From Desulfobacterales bacterium (lineage in GTDB: Bacteria; Desulfobacterota; Desulfobacteria; Desulfobacterales; JAAELO01): DNA of 64,000 nt. The DNA lies in assembly GCA_024226555.1 (NCBI GenBank), contig JAAELO010000756.1:1-64000 (forward strand), in the 5' to 3' direction. The notes beneath the pieces were generated by a model, which saw nothing but the letters and a program-made list of their open reading frames with translations, was not told the DNA's origin and made no database searches. A program made the translations under genes and the position numbers. This document shows, one piece after another, positions 40,852 to 49,678 of the stretch (positions within the stretch are counted from its first letter, which is position 1; every line of letters starts with the position of its first letter).

Positions 40852-41634
40852 ATGTACTATTTAGGAATAGATATAGGAAGTCTTTCGTGTGATGCAGTTT
40901 TAATTAATGAAGCAAAAGAGGTATTATCAAGTTCCGTTATTCCAACCGGAGCAAAAAATATTGAGGCGATAGCAAGGGTTAAGAAGGAAGTCTTTGAAAA
41001 TTCCGGGATATCTGAATCAGATCTTAAAGCCATTGTTTCAACAGGATATGGTCGAAACAGAGTGGAAGAGAAGTTGACTTCAGTAACTGAGATAACATGT
41101 CATGCCAGAGGAATTTCTGAAACATTTAAAGGGACTGAAGTGCTGGTTGATATTGGTGGGCAGGATAGTAAAGCAATACTTTTGGATGAAGATGGAAAAG
41201 TTGCTGATTTTGCCATGAACGATAAATGCGCTGCTGGTACAGGAAGATTTCTTGAAGCTATGGCAAGAGCTCTTCAGGTTGATATAGAAGAACTTGCAAA
41301 CCTTGATGAGGGTGCAATGAAAGGCCTTACTTTGAGCAGTATGTGTACAGTTTTTGCAGAAAGTGAAGTGGTATCCTTAATCGCCAATGGAACAGAGATA
41401 AATGAGATAGTAAACGGAATGAACAGAGCAATTGCATCAAGAACACTATCACTTGTAAAAAGAGTAAAGCAAGATATAAATGGTTCAAAAATCTCAATGT
41501 CCGGTGGTGTTGGGAGAAATCATGGAGTAGTAAGAGCATTAAGTGAAGCTTTGAAGTGTGAAATTAATGTTCCGGAAAAGCCAGACACAATTGGAGCTTT
41601 AGGCGCTGCATTGATTGCACTTGAAAGATCATAA
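40852..41634 (+). CDS. 2-hydroxyacyl-CoA dehydratase activator (ASKHA ATPase)
   Basis: A 260-residue homodimeric [4Fe-4S] ATPase of the BcrAD/HgdC family, which uses ATP to inject one electron into the dehydratase. The ATPase motifs are GIDIGSLSCDAVL, STGYGRNRV, VDIGGQDSKAI and SGGVGRN. The bridging cluster Cys residues are in NDKCAAGTGRFLE (near 127) and SSMCTVFAESEV (near 166). The length is normal. It is encoded 450 bp after the two dehydratase subunits and probably serves them, although the 1433-residue fusion at 51954 also has activator domains. Confidence 0.92.
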   Translation: MYYLGIDIGSLSCDAVLINEAKEVLSSSVIPTGAKNIEAIARVKKEVFENSGISESDLKAIVSTGYGRNRVEEKLTSVTEITCHARGISETFKGTEVLVDIGGQDSKAILLDEDGKVADFAMNDKCAAGTGRFLEAMARALQVDIEELANLDEGAMKGLTLSSMCTVFAESEVVSLIANGTEINEIVNGMNRAIASRTLSLVKRVKQDINGSKISMSGGVGRNHGVVRALSEALKCEINVPEKPDTIGALGAALIALERS

Positions 41635-41829
41635 ATATAATTATTTAATTTTATTGCACGGCTGATTTTACTACAAATACTTCGTTGCAAGTCACTCGTG
41701 GTATGCATGATAAAACTTCATGTCTTGTATTTATAGCAAACTCAACCATGTACCACTAATACAAAATTTATTAAGTTTTTTATAAACGACATATACTAGA
41801 TTTTGATAACCAAATAAATTGATACTATA

Positions 41830-41959
41830 GGGAACCTATAATATCTAGAATTTTGATTGAAATACAAGGGTGAGAAAAATGTAACGAGCTGATTTTAAAA
41901 CAGTTATATTTTACGAACAACGCTGTAGTTCGGTCAAAAGGCAGTTATTAGAGATTCCC
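41830..41959. repeat. MITE copy P
   Basis: GGGAACCTATAATATCTAG to CAGTTATTAGAGATTCCC. It shares the TATA between it and the next copy, so the two are arranged head to tail. Confidence 0.85.
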
Positions 41960-41963
41960 TATA

Positions 41964-42093
41964 GGGAATCTATAATATCTAGAATTTTGCTTGAAATACA
42001 AGGGTGAGAAAAATGTAACGAGCTGATTTTAAAACAGTTATATTTTATGAACAACGCTGTAGTTCGGTCAAAAGGCAGTTATTAGAGATTCCC
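41964..42093. repeat. MITE copy Q (tandem with P)
   Basis: It is almost identical to copy P (only a few substitutions visible across 130 bp) and joined to it by TATA. Either a duplication or an insertion into the TA end of a resident copy explains the arrangement. Confidence 0.85.
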
Positions 42094-42098
42094 TATAA

Positions 42099-42929
42099 TT
42101 AATAACTACATAATTTGTAGTAAGGTATGTAAAGTTCAGGTTCAAAACCCATTTTCAGAGCAAGCCTTAATGAAGGTTCATTTGAATCCCTACACGACCA
42201 CACTGGTTCATACCCATTTCCAAGACAATAATCAATCAAAGCTGCGCATGTATAGAGAGCAAAACCTTTACCCCTACATTCTGGAATTGTTTCCATGCCA
42301 AGTTCGAGCTTCTTATCAATAATAAAAGAAGCGAATGCGATTGCTACATTTTTACTTTCATATTTAAGAGTAAAACCAATAGATTTTTCAATAAACTCCT
42401 CCGGGCTATTCCAGAAATGATGTGGAACAACACTTCCTTTGAAATTTTCATACATGTCCTTATCAGTTAATACAATTTCAAACTTATCAACAATACTTCT
42501 TTTTTTAAAAGCCTCATATATTTCAATATTGAACTTAAAATTTACTCTTTGGTGTTCAATAATTTTATCCTTTTCATATTCACAACTCCCATGCTTAATA
42601 CGATTTTGTCCCCACATATCTGAAAGTACCAAGCTCCATCTATTGGGATAAACCTGCATCCATTCATCACCATTTCTCATTTCATTATTGTTCAGGGAGT
42701 AGTCAAAAATAGATCTGTTAAAGCTTTCATTATCGGTTTCTCCAAAAAGCAGCGACATTCCATACGGATGGACAATGTGAAATGATAGTGGATTATCTTC
42801 ATTATCAACATATATTTTACCTTCAACATTGCCATTAACCACAGAAACAGCAAACAGATTGTTAATTTTTAACTCATTTAATGGTTTCAGTACTTTATAA
42901 TATAGACTTTTTTCCAACAAAATCATCAC
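42099..42929 (-). CDS. GNAT acetyltransferase (PF12746-like)
   Basis: A 276-residue two-part protein. The N-terminal half resembles the GNAT_acetyltran family (MILLEKSLYYKVLKPLNELKINNLFAVSVVNGNVEGKIYVDNE, HPYGMSLLFGE). The C-terminal half has the acetyl-CoA fold: ESKNVAIAFASFIIDKKLELGMETIPECRGKGFALYTCAALIDYC, with the RGKGFA pyrophosphate loop, then SCRDSNEPSLRLALKMGF. The substrate is unknown. It stands alone behind a tandem MITE pair. The tail of the gene nearly touches copy Q. Confidence 0.83.
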   Translation of the reverse strand: MMILLEKSLYYKVLKPLNELKINNLFAVSVVNGNVEGKIYVDNEDNPLSFHIVHPYGMSLLFGETDNESFNRSIFDYSLNNNEMRNGDEWMQVYPNRWSLVLSDMWGQNRIKHGSCEYEKDKIIEHQRVNFKFNIEIYEAFKKRSIVDKFEIVLTDKDMYENFKGSVVPHHFWNSPEEFIEKSIGFTLKYESKNVAIAFASFIIDKKLELGMETIPECRGKGFALYTCAALIDYCLGNGYEPVWSCRDSNEPSLRLALKMGFEPELYIPYYKLCSY

Positions 42930-43227
42930 TGAATCTCCTTTTCATAATTAATGAAAAATATACTTACAAAAATATTCAAAAAAAAGCAGATACAGATTGT
43001 ATTAAAAAATTTAATAACAACCGATACTTGTATAACCAATAACGATCAGCTAAAAAAGAATTCACTTTATTTTTCAAACAATTATTGTTAAAATCATTGT
43101 TAATAAAGAATTCAATTTATTTCTATACCATATTACCGGTCAGGTTCTAATCAATGACTATACTCATTTTGATGCAATGGAATTCAAAATTTCTGATATA
43201 TCTTTTAAAAAGTTTGTTAGGGGGAAT
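42930..43227. other. AT-rich intergenic region
   Basis: A short direct repeat, AATTCAATTTATTT-like, occurs at 43062 and 43108. No gene is visible. Confidence 0.35.
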
Positions 43228-44008
43228 ATGAAACAATTTCTATATGTCATTATACTTATATTATGGGTTGTACAAATAAATGCTACTGAAATTAAGATAT
43301 ACACTAATGATAGCATACCAACTAATTACAAGGAAAATGGTAAACTTATTGGAACAACTGTAGATATTGTTGAAGAGATTCAAAAATATTTGAAAAAGGA
43401 TGTGAAAATAGAAGTCTATCCCTGGGCCAGAGCTTATGCGCTATCAAAAAAGGAATCAAATATTGTTATTTTTACTTGCTGCCAAAACACAGGAGAGGCT
43501 TGATTATGGGTTTCAGTATTTAGGACCTGTAATAACCAGAAAGCATACTTTATACATGAAGAGAGGTGATGGATTCACAATTAATACTCTGGAAGATATC
43601 AAAAATCAAAAATTATATGCAGGATGTTTGTTAGGAGATTGGAGGAGTAAATTCCTTAAAAAACAGGGTATTCCTATACAAAATGTTGGAACATATAAAC
43701 AAAACGTCCTGAAGCTCTTAGCTGGTAGAGTTTCATTAATGGTTGCATCGGATATGAAGATTAAATCTTTATTAAATAAAGTTGGAGTGGGGTTAAATGA
43801 AGTTGAACCAGTCTATGTTTTCAGGGTGTCTCCAAGTTTCATAATGTTCTCAAAGGGGACTGACCAGAATGTTATAGATCAGTGGAAAAAAGCATTTTCA
43901 AAGATAAGTAAAACAGATTATTTTAAAAAACTCTCAAAGAAATGGAGTAAAATTCTATTAGCTCCGATAAAATATTCCCATGATAAAGGTTTATATGTAG
44001 ACCAATAG
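43228..44008 (+). pseudogene. Frameshifted periplasmic substrate-binding protein (SBP_bac_3)
   Basis: The first frame starts MKQFLYVIILILWVVQINA (signal peptide), continues TEIKIYTNDSIPTNYKENGKLIGTTVDIVEEIQKYL, and stops soon after NIVIFTCCQNTG. The second frame resumes at AAKTQERLDYGFQYLGPV, which is the natural continuation. One extra T near 43476-43481 (ACTTGCTGCC) explains the break; without it, NIVIFTAAKTQERL reads through. It is either an inactivating mutation or an assembly error. The downstream frame is intact to 44008. Confidence 0.8.
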
Positions 44009-44055
44009 TTTTAAATTTGTATCACGTTAACCTGCCAAATAATACATAAATAATC

Positions 44056-44075
44056 TGCAGTTATTAGAGGTTCCC
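44056..44075. repeat. Solo right end of the MITE family
   Basis: GCAGTTATTAGAGGTTCCC without a matching left end nearby. It may serve as a terminator half-site between the convergent genes. Confidence 0.55.
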
Positions 44076-44080
44076 TTGAT

Positions 44081-45955
44081 TTACTTATAAAACCGACTTT
44101 GTTCTTTGATGACCTCTTTAAAGATTGTAGGATCCAGATCTGCATCTTTTAAAATTGAGTAATCAGGAGCAAATATTTCATACCCACCTGTATATAATAT
44201 TTCCGTAATCCTGTCTTTCTCGATAATTGCATTTGTTGACAGTCCTCCTCCTGAAAAAATCCATCTTCTGTCTGATTTATTAAACAAACTTCTGCCATTA
44301 CTATAATCTGAATATGGATTATTACACCCAAGTACGCCCTTCATTATTGTTGGTGTAATATCAATGTGGTTTGTCAAATGGTTGTAGTTAGCATCTTTTT
44401 TACCTGGCCAGTATATAACCAGAGGAACTTTTATCTGATATTTTGTATAGTTGGAACCATGCCCCCAAAAATTTCTTTTATTGTCATTAAATTCCTGCCC
44501 ATGATCGCCTGAAATTACTATTACAGTATTTTTCAAATCGCCTGATTTTTCAATTTTCGATAATACTTTGCCAACAAGAGAATCTATGAAATGTACAGCT
44601 GTTTTGTACTTATTGAATATTGGTGTTCGGTCATACTCATTGTTAAATTTATGATAATCAACTCTTTCAGCAACGTTATCAAAAACTTTTTTATAATCAG
44701 GAGGATATGCATATTTATGTGCAGAATCAAAGAACAGAAATGTAAAGTAAGGTTCTTTTCTATCTCGTTTCTCATACCATTTACCCCAGTCATCCATTAT
44801 GTTTAAATCTTTTTCCCAGCCACTATTACCTATGGACTCTAATCTTAAATTTTCAACATCGCTGAACACAGTTTGATTAAAAGCTGGTGTAATAAGGTCT
44901 GAACTGGTAAATATACCCATTTGATATTTATGATCTATTAAGCTTTTAATCAAAAGAGAACCAGTTTGATTAGTTTCCATGCTGTTCCAGTAAGTACCAA
45001 ACAATCCATAAAAAAAGCCAAAAACACCTACTCTCGATCCATTTCCACTACTTGTATGGTTTTGAAAATTCAAAGTAGGTTTATCTTTAACAAATTTGTC
45101 CATGTTAGGTGTTACCGCACTATTCAATGTGTCAAATCGCCATGAATCGATAAGTATATAGACAATATTTAAAGGATCAGTTTTTTCAAATTTCAAAGGA
45201 GATATCGGGTATTTCACTTCACTATTTCTGTTTTTTGATTTTGATAGTTTATTTATTTTCCAGTTCTCATTAAGATCAACATAACCATGATAAAGTAAGA
45301 ATCTTTTGCCGGTTAATGGCATAAAAAGTGGTATATGTTTTGTGATTGTAGTAATAGGTCTGTAGTATTTTGCATCAGCAAACATATGACCCACATGAAT
45401 TCCAGAAATCAATAAGATATAAAATGCAATTATTAATACTTTAAATTTAAGTCTGAAAGAGCTTTGTGCTATATTGGAAGATATTTTTGAGATGAATGTT
45501 TCCGCAGATATTGTTAAAATAATAAAAACAACTGCAACTAAATAAGTTACCCATGAAAAATCAAAAATCTGTTTTCCACCCTTAAAAACCAGTTCAAGAA
45601 CCATACCGTTAATATGGAACCGATACTGACTATATATTTCATAATCAAGTAAAAGGAGTATAGCACCCATAGTTGCTGATAGTATGCATATGCTTTTTAC
45701 TAAGCGAGGTCTTGGTATTATTAATATCAGAGGAAAATAAAGAATTAGAACTACTAAAAACACCAAACTAATGGAATGACCGAGCACAACGCCGATCATG
45801 TATAAAAGAGTAGTAATGTTTTCAATCTCATTAGTATATTTTAGGTATCTACCAATCAAAATAACAAAAAAAATATAATTAAAAATTGAAAACCAGCCTA
45901 ACCATTTGAATAAGTATTTTCTTTGTGACATTGGTTTTTCGATATCAGAACTCAC
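44081..45955 (-). CDS. YejM/PbgA-like inner-membrane sulfatase-fold protein
   Basis: A 624-residue protein with five N-terminal membrane helices (1-210, DUF3413-like) and a C-terminal alkaline phosphatase/sulfatase-fold periplasmic domain (from about 260: NIVYILIDSWRFDTLNSAVTPNMDKFV; SGNGSRVGVFGFFYGLF; VISGDHGQEFNDNKRNFWGHGSNYTKYQIKVPLVIYWPGK). In E. coli YejM/PbgA regulates LPS synthesis through LapB/FtsH. The nucleophile position has Thr/Ser replaced as in YejM (TSSGNGSR), so it may be non-catalytic. This supports a Gram-negative envelope. It has a short leader and no operon partner. Confidence 0.85.
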   Translation of the reverse strand: MSSDIEKPMSQRKYLFKWLGWFSIFNYIFFVILIGRYLKYTNEIENITTLLYMIGVVLGHSISLVFLVVLILYFPLILIIPRPRLVKSICILSATMGAILLLLDYEIYSQYRFHINGMVLELVFKGGKQIFDFSWVTYLVAVVFIILTISAETFISKISSNIAQSSFRLKFKVLIIAFYILLISGIHVGHMFADAKYYRPITTITKHIPLFMPLTGKRFLLYHGYVDLNENWKINKLSKSKNRNSEVKYPISPLKFEKTDPLNIVYILIDSWRFDTLNSAVTPNMDKFVKDKPTLNFQNHTSSGNGSRVGVFGFFYGLFGTYWNSMETNQTGSLLIKSLIDHKYQMGIFTSSDLITPAFNQTVFSDVENLRLESIGNSGWEKDLNIMDDWGKWYEKRDRKEPYFTFLFFDSAHKYAYPPDYKKVFDNVAERVDYHKFNNEYDRTPIFNKYKTAVHFIDSLVGKVLSKIEKSGDLKNTVIVISGDHGQEFNDNKRNFWGHGSNYTKYQIKVPLVIYWPGKKDANYNHLTNHIDITPTIMKGVLGCNNPYSDYSNGRSLFNKSDRRWIFSGGGLSTNAIIEKDRITEILYTGGYEIFAPDYSILKDADLDPTIFKEVIKEQSRFYK

Positions 45956-46139
45956 AGGTTTACCTCAATTTATATTTAATAATTTAATTTATTTAAATTG
46001 ATTAAAATATTAAATTAAGGTCTTTTTAGCAAGTTATATTTATAGGCGAGCTTATAATATGATTCATTATTAATGTTAAACAATAAATGTCATATGTGAA
46101 TTGAAAATTATAAAGTTTGCAAATTACTGATTTAAAATA

Positions 46140-46412
46140 TTATGCAACATGATGTGCTTTGACTTTGTAATTGAATTCATTTTGAATAATTTCACAAAGA
46201 AGTTCCATCGCTTTTGTTGTAATTATATCTCTTTCCCATCCAGCATTGTTAAGAGTTTTATTTATACCGGGGAGAGTAAATTTACCACCCTGACATAAGA
46301 TCTGTAAAGTGTCTTTCACCAAAGTTGTAATCTCATCAGTTGTGAGGCTTTTTTGGCATAGTTCCCAATATAACATTGTACAAATTTCCTGGCTTGTTCT
46401 TTTATCTGACAT
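46140..46412 (-). CDS. Hypothetical protein, 90 residues
   Basis: A small helical protein (MSDKRTSQEICTMLYWELCQ ... GGKFTLPGINKTLNNAGWERDII). It is unknown to me. It has an AAAGG ribosome-binding site before the ATG. No partner. Confidence 0.55.
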   Translation of the reverse strand: MSDKRTSQEICTMLYWELCQKSLTTDEITTLVKDTLQILCQGGKFTLPGINKTLNNAGWERDIITTKAMELLCEIIQNEFNYKVKAHHVA

Positions 46413-46655
46413 ACTAAGCGCCTTTCATATTGGAGTAAAATCTATAGGTCCAATTAGGAGGGACCTGATTAACCTGATGATTTCTTACTGGATCAATTTA
46501 TAGAAGTGAAATTAGTTTATCATTATTAAAAATATATCGTAACTTTCAAAATAAATCCATAGGCAGGAACACTTATTTATATAGTATATATTCCCGAATC
46601 ATGTTAAAAAAATGGCAAAATTATTGTATATATTTTGAAAAATGAATGGGGAATA

Positions 46656-47303
46656 ATGGGTAAAAAAAAGTTTTATGCAGTAAAATCCGGATATAATCCA
46701 GGTGTTTACACAAGTTGGGAAAGTGCAAAAAAGGAAGTGGATGGATTTAAGGGTGCTCTTTATAAAAGTTTTTCAAAAAAAGAGGAAGCGATTCTCTGGA
46801 TTGATGGTTTGAATGACAACGAAACTACAAACAATAAACAAAATATTGTCATTTACACAGATGGAGGTTGTATTAATAATCCCGGACCAGGGGGGTATGG
46901 CGCTGTTTTAATATATGGTGATAAAGAAAAAAAGATCAAAGGAGGATTTTCGCACACTACAAATAACAGAATGGAATTAATGGCTGTTATTGAAGCCCTT
47001 AAAACACTTAAAAAGAAAGATATTCCTGTTTCACTTTATAGTGATTCAAGATATGTTGTAAATGGTATATCAAAGGGTTGGGCGAAAAAATGGCGAAAAA
47101 ACGGTTGGATTAAATCTGACAAAAAAAGAGCTCAAAATGTTGATCTTTGGGAAATATTACTAAATCTTGTTAAAGATCTTAATATTGAATTCATTTGGGT
47201 TAAAGGTCATGCTGGTAACAAGTATAATGAAATATGTGATACCCTGGCAAACGGTATGGCAAGAAAAAGCGGGCTTCCTGTTGATAAAGGGTTTAATCCT
47301 TAA
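46656..47303 (+). CDS. rnhA: Ribonuclease HI with N-terminal hybrid-binding domain
   Basis: A 215-residue enzyme that degrades RNA in RNA-DNA hybrids. The N-terminal HBD/viroplasmin-like domain (KKFYAVKSGYNPGVYTSWE ... FSKKEEAILWIDG, residues 3-50) binds hybrids. The catalytic domain follows: YTDGGCINNPGPGGYGAVL, RMELMAVIEAL, YSDSRYVVNGI and CDTLANGMA provide the Asp/Glu/Asp/Asp active site, with W and K at GWAKKWRKNGW forming the basic handle. The second in-frame ATG at 46656 is used, because the domain begins there; GGGGAA lies close upstream. The fusion is more typical of RNase HI in Gram-positives, deltaproteobacteria and eukaryotes than of E. coli. Confidence 0.93.
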   Translation: MGKKKFYAVKSGYNPGVYTSWESAKKEVDGFKGALYKSFSKKEEAILWIDGLNDNETTNNKQNIVIYTDGGCINNPGPGGYGAVLIYGDKEKKIKGGFSHTTNNRMELMAVIEALKTLKKKDIPVSLYSDSRYVVNGISKGWAKKWRKNGWIKSDKKRAQNVDLWEILLNLVKDLNIEFIWVKGHAGNKYNEICDTLANGMARKSGLPVDKGFNP

Positions 47304-47562
47304 GGGAATTTCTAATAAATTTACCTAACACAAGTAGCTGTATCAATAATCCTAAACTTGATTTGCCTGATCCCGATTAAATATATCTTTATAAAAATCA
47401 ATGATGATACGAAGGAAGAACTGCTTAAGACCTGTAAAAGCCAATTTTGGTAATCCATTTTATTTTTTGAACTATATATCTAAGTGTAGTATGTTGCCTG
47501 ATTGATGATATTTACACTTTTAGTTCATAGTACAGAGAAGAACGTAAAGGATCAGCTATTTT

Positions 47563-47970
47563 ATGAAAGTAAAATTTAGGTTTAATGTTAGATATTTTTG
47601 CATGTTTGTCTTGATGTTCTTAATTGAACTGATTATTGCTATTTTCATAAAGGACTCTTTTATCCGTCCTTTTATAGGTGATGTTTTAGTGGTTATACTT
47701 TTATATTTGTTTATTCGAATATTTTTTTTAAGTGGAAAATTAAAATTAGTTATCGGGGTGCTACTATTTTCCTACTTAATAGAGATTGGCCAGTATTACG
47801 ACTTAGTATCTGTTCTACATTTACAAGATATTACGGTTGCAAGAATTGTGATCGGTTCAACATTTGATGTTTTGGATTTATTTGCATATTCTCTCGGAGC
47901 TTTTTTGTTAATGTCTCCTGATATAATTATATCTATTAAAAAAATCTGCTCAAAAGAAAATTCAGATTGA
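47563..47970 (+). CDS. DUF2809 membrane protein
   Basis: A 135-residue integral membrane protein with four helices. The family signs are KFRFNVRYFCMFVLMFLIELIIAIFI, FIRPFIGDVLVVILLYLFIR, EIGQYYDLVSVL and GSTFDVLDLFAYSLG. DUF2809 proteins are small, of unknown function and often isolated. AGG-type ribosome-binding site weak. The gap 47304-47562 before it begins with a solo left end of the inverted-repeat family (GGGAATTTCTAATAA). Confidence 0.8.
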   Translation: MKVKFRFNVRYFCMFVLMFLIELIIAIFIKDSFIRPFIGDVLVVILLYLFIRIFFLSGKLKLVIGVLLFSYLIEIGQYYDLVSVLHLQDITVARIVIGSTFDVLDLFAYSLGAFLLMSPDIIISIKKICSKENSD

Positions 47971-47975
47971 ATATA

Positions 47976-48572
47976 GGGAATCTCTATATTTAATCAGGTA
48001 ACCATTAATAAGGATCGATGCCAGATCCTGTGGTAAACCTTGTTGTATACAATAATTAACTATATCAGGTAAGTTTTTATCATCATTCTCACTGGCTTTT
48101 ATCTTCATATCTATCGTTAATTCTTAACGCCTTCAAAATGTTTCTGGTTCTATCTGCAGTTATTATGTTCGTGGGCGGCGCAACGCCAGAAGATAGCAAG
48201 ATATGGCTAAAAAACAAAAAATCCAACAAATCAATTCCAGCGCAGTGAAGTCGAAAAAAAAGAGTCCGCATACGATACGTAATAGGTAGATTCCTGCGAT
48301 GAAAAGAACGACTGTTTTTTCTAAAAATTTAAATTCCTTTAGCCTTGCTAAATAAAGAGATATAAAAGTGGAAAAAACAAAAAGGTAAGTGATGCCGGCA
48401 TCCAACGTTAGCATAAGCCCTTTATTCATTGAACTAAGCATTGCAAGCTCCTCATTCCAGTTAAAAAGTTTCCAGAATAAAACGTGAAGTATTGCGAATG
48501 AAAGGCTGATAGATCCGCCGGCATACAGTAATTTTTTTCGTATTTGGTTCCTTCCCAAAATTAGAGGTTCCC
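47976..48572. mobile_element. TA-flanked unit with MITE-type ends carrying a gene
   Basis: The left end GGGAATCTCTATATT (47976) and the right end AAAATTAGAGGTTCCC (48572) face each other, and both are flanked by TA. The unit is 597 bp, far longer than the usual 55-190 bp, and contains the whole gene at 48163-48558. It may be one element with a passenger gene or two solo ends that happen to flank it. Confidence 0.4.
48163..48558 (-). CDS. Small four-helix membrane protein
   Basis: A 131-residue hydrophobic protein (GSISLSFAILHVLFWKLFNW, AGITYLFVFSTFISLYLARL, TVVLFIAGIYLLRIVCGLFF, LICWIFCFLAISCYLLAL). I do not recognise it. Its start codon is only about fourteen bases from an inverted-repeat end, so promoter and ribosome-binding site must lie in or beyond the repeat. 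The next gene on the same strand also encodes a four-helix protein of nearly the same size. Confidence 0.6.
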   Translation of the reverse strand: MGRNQIRKKLLYAGGSISLSFAILHVLFWKLFNWNEELAMLSSMNKGLMLTLDAGITYLFVFSTFISLYLARLKEFKFLEKTVVLFIAGIYLLRIVCGLFFFDFTALELICWIFCFLAISCYLLALRRPRT

Positions 48573-48721
48573 TATAGATAAAAGAAGTTTAATAAATCGT
48601 AAAAATACATAATTAAGTAGCTATGATAGTAAAAACAGATGGATAAAAGGAAAGTTAATAATTCCCCAAAATATCATTTTAGCTGAATTCTCTATCCAGA
48701 GTATAAACATTATAGCGGCAA

Positions 48722-49114
48722 CTATATGCTCACTACTTTTCGCCTGTTGGAAAACCAAATATAAAAAAATGAGATGGATAAAGTTGACTCGATAGTAATT
48801 GAAATTAAAATATCATTACTTACAAAGCCACGCATCAATTCATAAGTTCCTGTCATTGCCAATCCCAGCATTGTCACACAAACACTAAGTGAAATAGCCT
48901 GCATAGCTTGAGAATGAGGGATACCTCTGGCCAAAAATGTCAAAACGCTGATTCCCAACATTAGCATAGAAGCCCGACGACAAATAAAATATGATGCTTC
49001 GGTTCCCTTTATTCCCAAATCCGAAAATAGTGATTGTGGAGAAAAGAAAAGTAAATAAAACAGGTAAAGACAAAGAACTGATGTAAAAACGCTCAAAATT
49101 TTAAATTTATTCAT
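48722..49114 (-). CDS. Small membrane protein, last gene of the tetR operon
   Basis: A 130-residue protein with four hydrophobic helices (ILSVFTSVLCLYLFYLLFF, RRASMLMLGISVLTFLARG, AISLSVCVTMLGLAMTG, ILISITIESTLSISFFYIWF). It resembles small DUF4345-type membrane proteins, without certainty. It starts 22 bases after the DUF2867 gene, on the same strand, so it probably belongs to that operon. Confidence 0.7.
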   Translation of the reverse strand: MNKFKILSVFTSVLCLYLFYLLFFSPQSLFSDLGIKGTEASYFICRRASMLMLGISVLTFLARGIPHSQAMQAISLSVCVTMLGLAMTGTYELMRGFVSNDILISITIESTLSISFFYIWFSNRRKVVSI

Positions 49115-49136
49115 AATATCTCCATTTCTGAATGGC

Positions 49137-49676
49137 CTATAGTTTCTTCAGTAATTTTTTTGCCAGATTTTTTAGCATGACCCTAATAATCAACTTATGA
49201 AATGGTTTTACAGGTATAAAATATGCTTTTCCTAATTTATTATGGAACTGAACCAGAGTATTTGAATATATTTTATAAAAACCATCTCTATCTTTTTCCA
49301 TTAAAATTGATGTCCTGAAATAGAGATGTTTATCATTCTCGGACATGACAATTTCATTTTCAGATCTATCCGAAACTGTAAACATTACTGCCTTTTCTCC
49401 TTTTTTAAAATACACCTTTTTATCAAAGGTTGTTTTTTCAGAGGGAGGATGTCCTGCTTTAAGGCAAAATGGTTTAACACAAATATCTCTGATTTTTAAA
49501 AGGGAATCCACCCAACCAGGGTTAAATGTAAAAGCAATTGCTGTTAAATAATCAATTGAAATATCATCTGGTATTTCAACCCTAACCATATAGGAATCAA
49601 TATAATCCACATCGCCTTTTATATCCCTTGTGATAAGGGAACTTTCAGGCAATTTATTAATTTTAAAAACTTTCAT
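49137..49676 (-). CDS. DUF2867-like protein
   Basis: A 179-residue soluble protein with the DUF2867 pattern: ITRDIKGDVDYIDSYMVRV at the start, FNPGWVDSLLKIRDI, then a beta-rich centre (DRSENEIVMSENDKHLYFRTSI) and a basic end. The function is unknown; related folds bind lipids or polyketides. The ATG at 49676 follows GGGAAG and begins two bases after the preceding stop, so it is coupled to the ABC1 kinase. ATG 49691 would overlap by 13 bases. Confidence 0.8.
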   Translation of the reverse strand: MKVFKINKLPESSLITRDIKGDVDYIDSYMVRVEIPDDISIDYLTAIAFTFNPGWVDSLLKIRDICVKPFCLKAGHPPSEKTTFDKKVYFKKGEKAVMFTVSDRSENEIVMSENDKHLYFRTSILMEKDRDGFYKIYSNTLVQFHNKLGKAYFIPVKPFHKLIIRVMLKNLAKKLLKKL

Positions 49677-49678
49677 TT

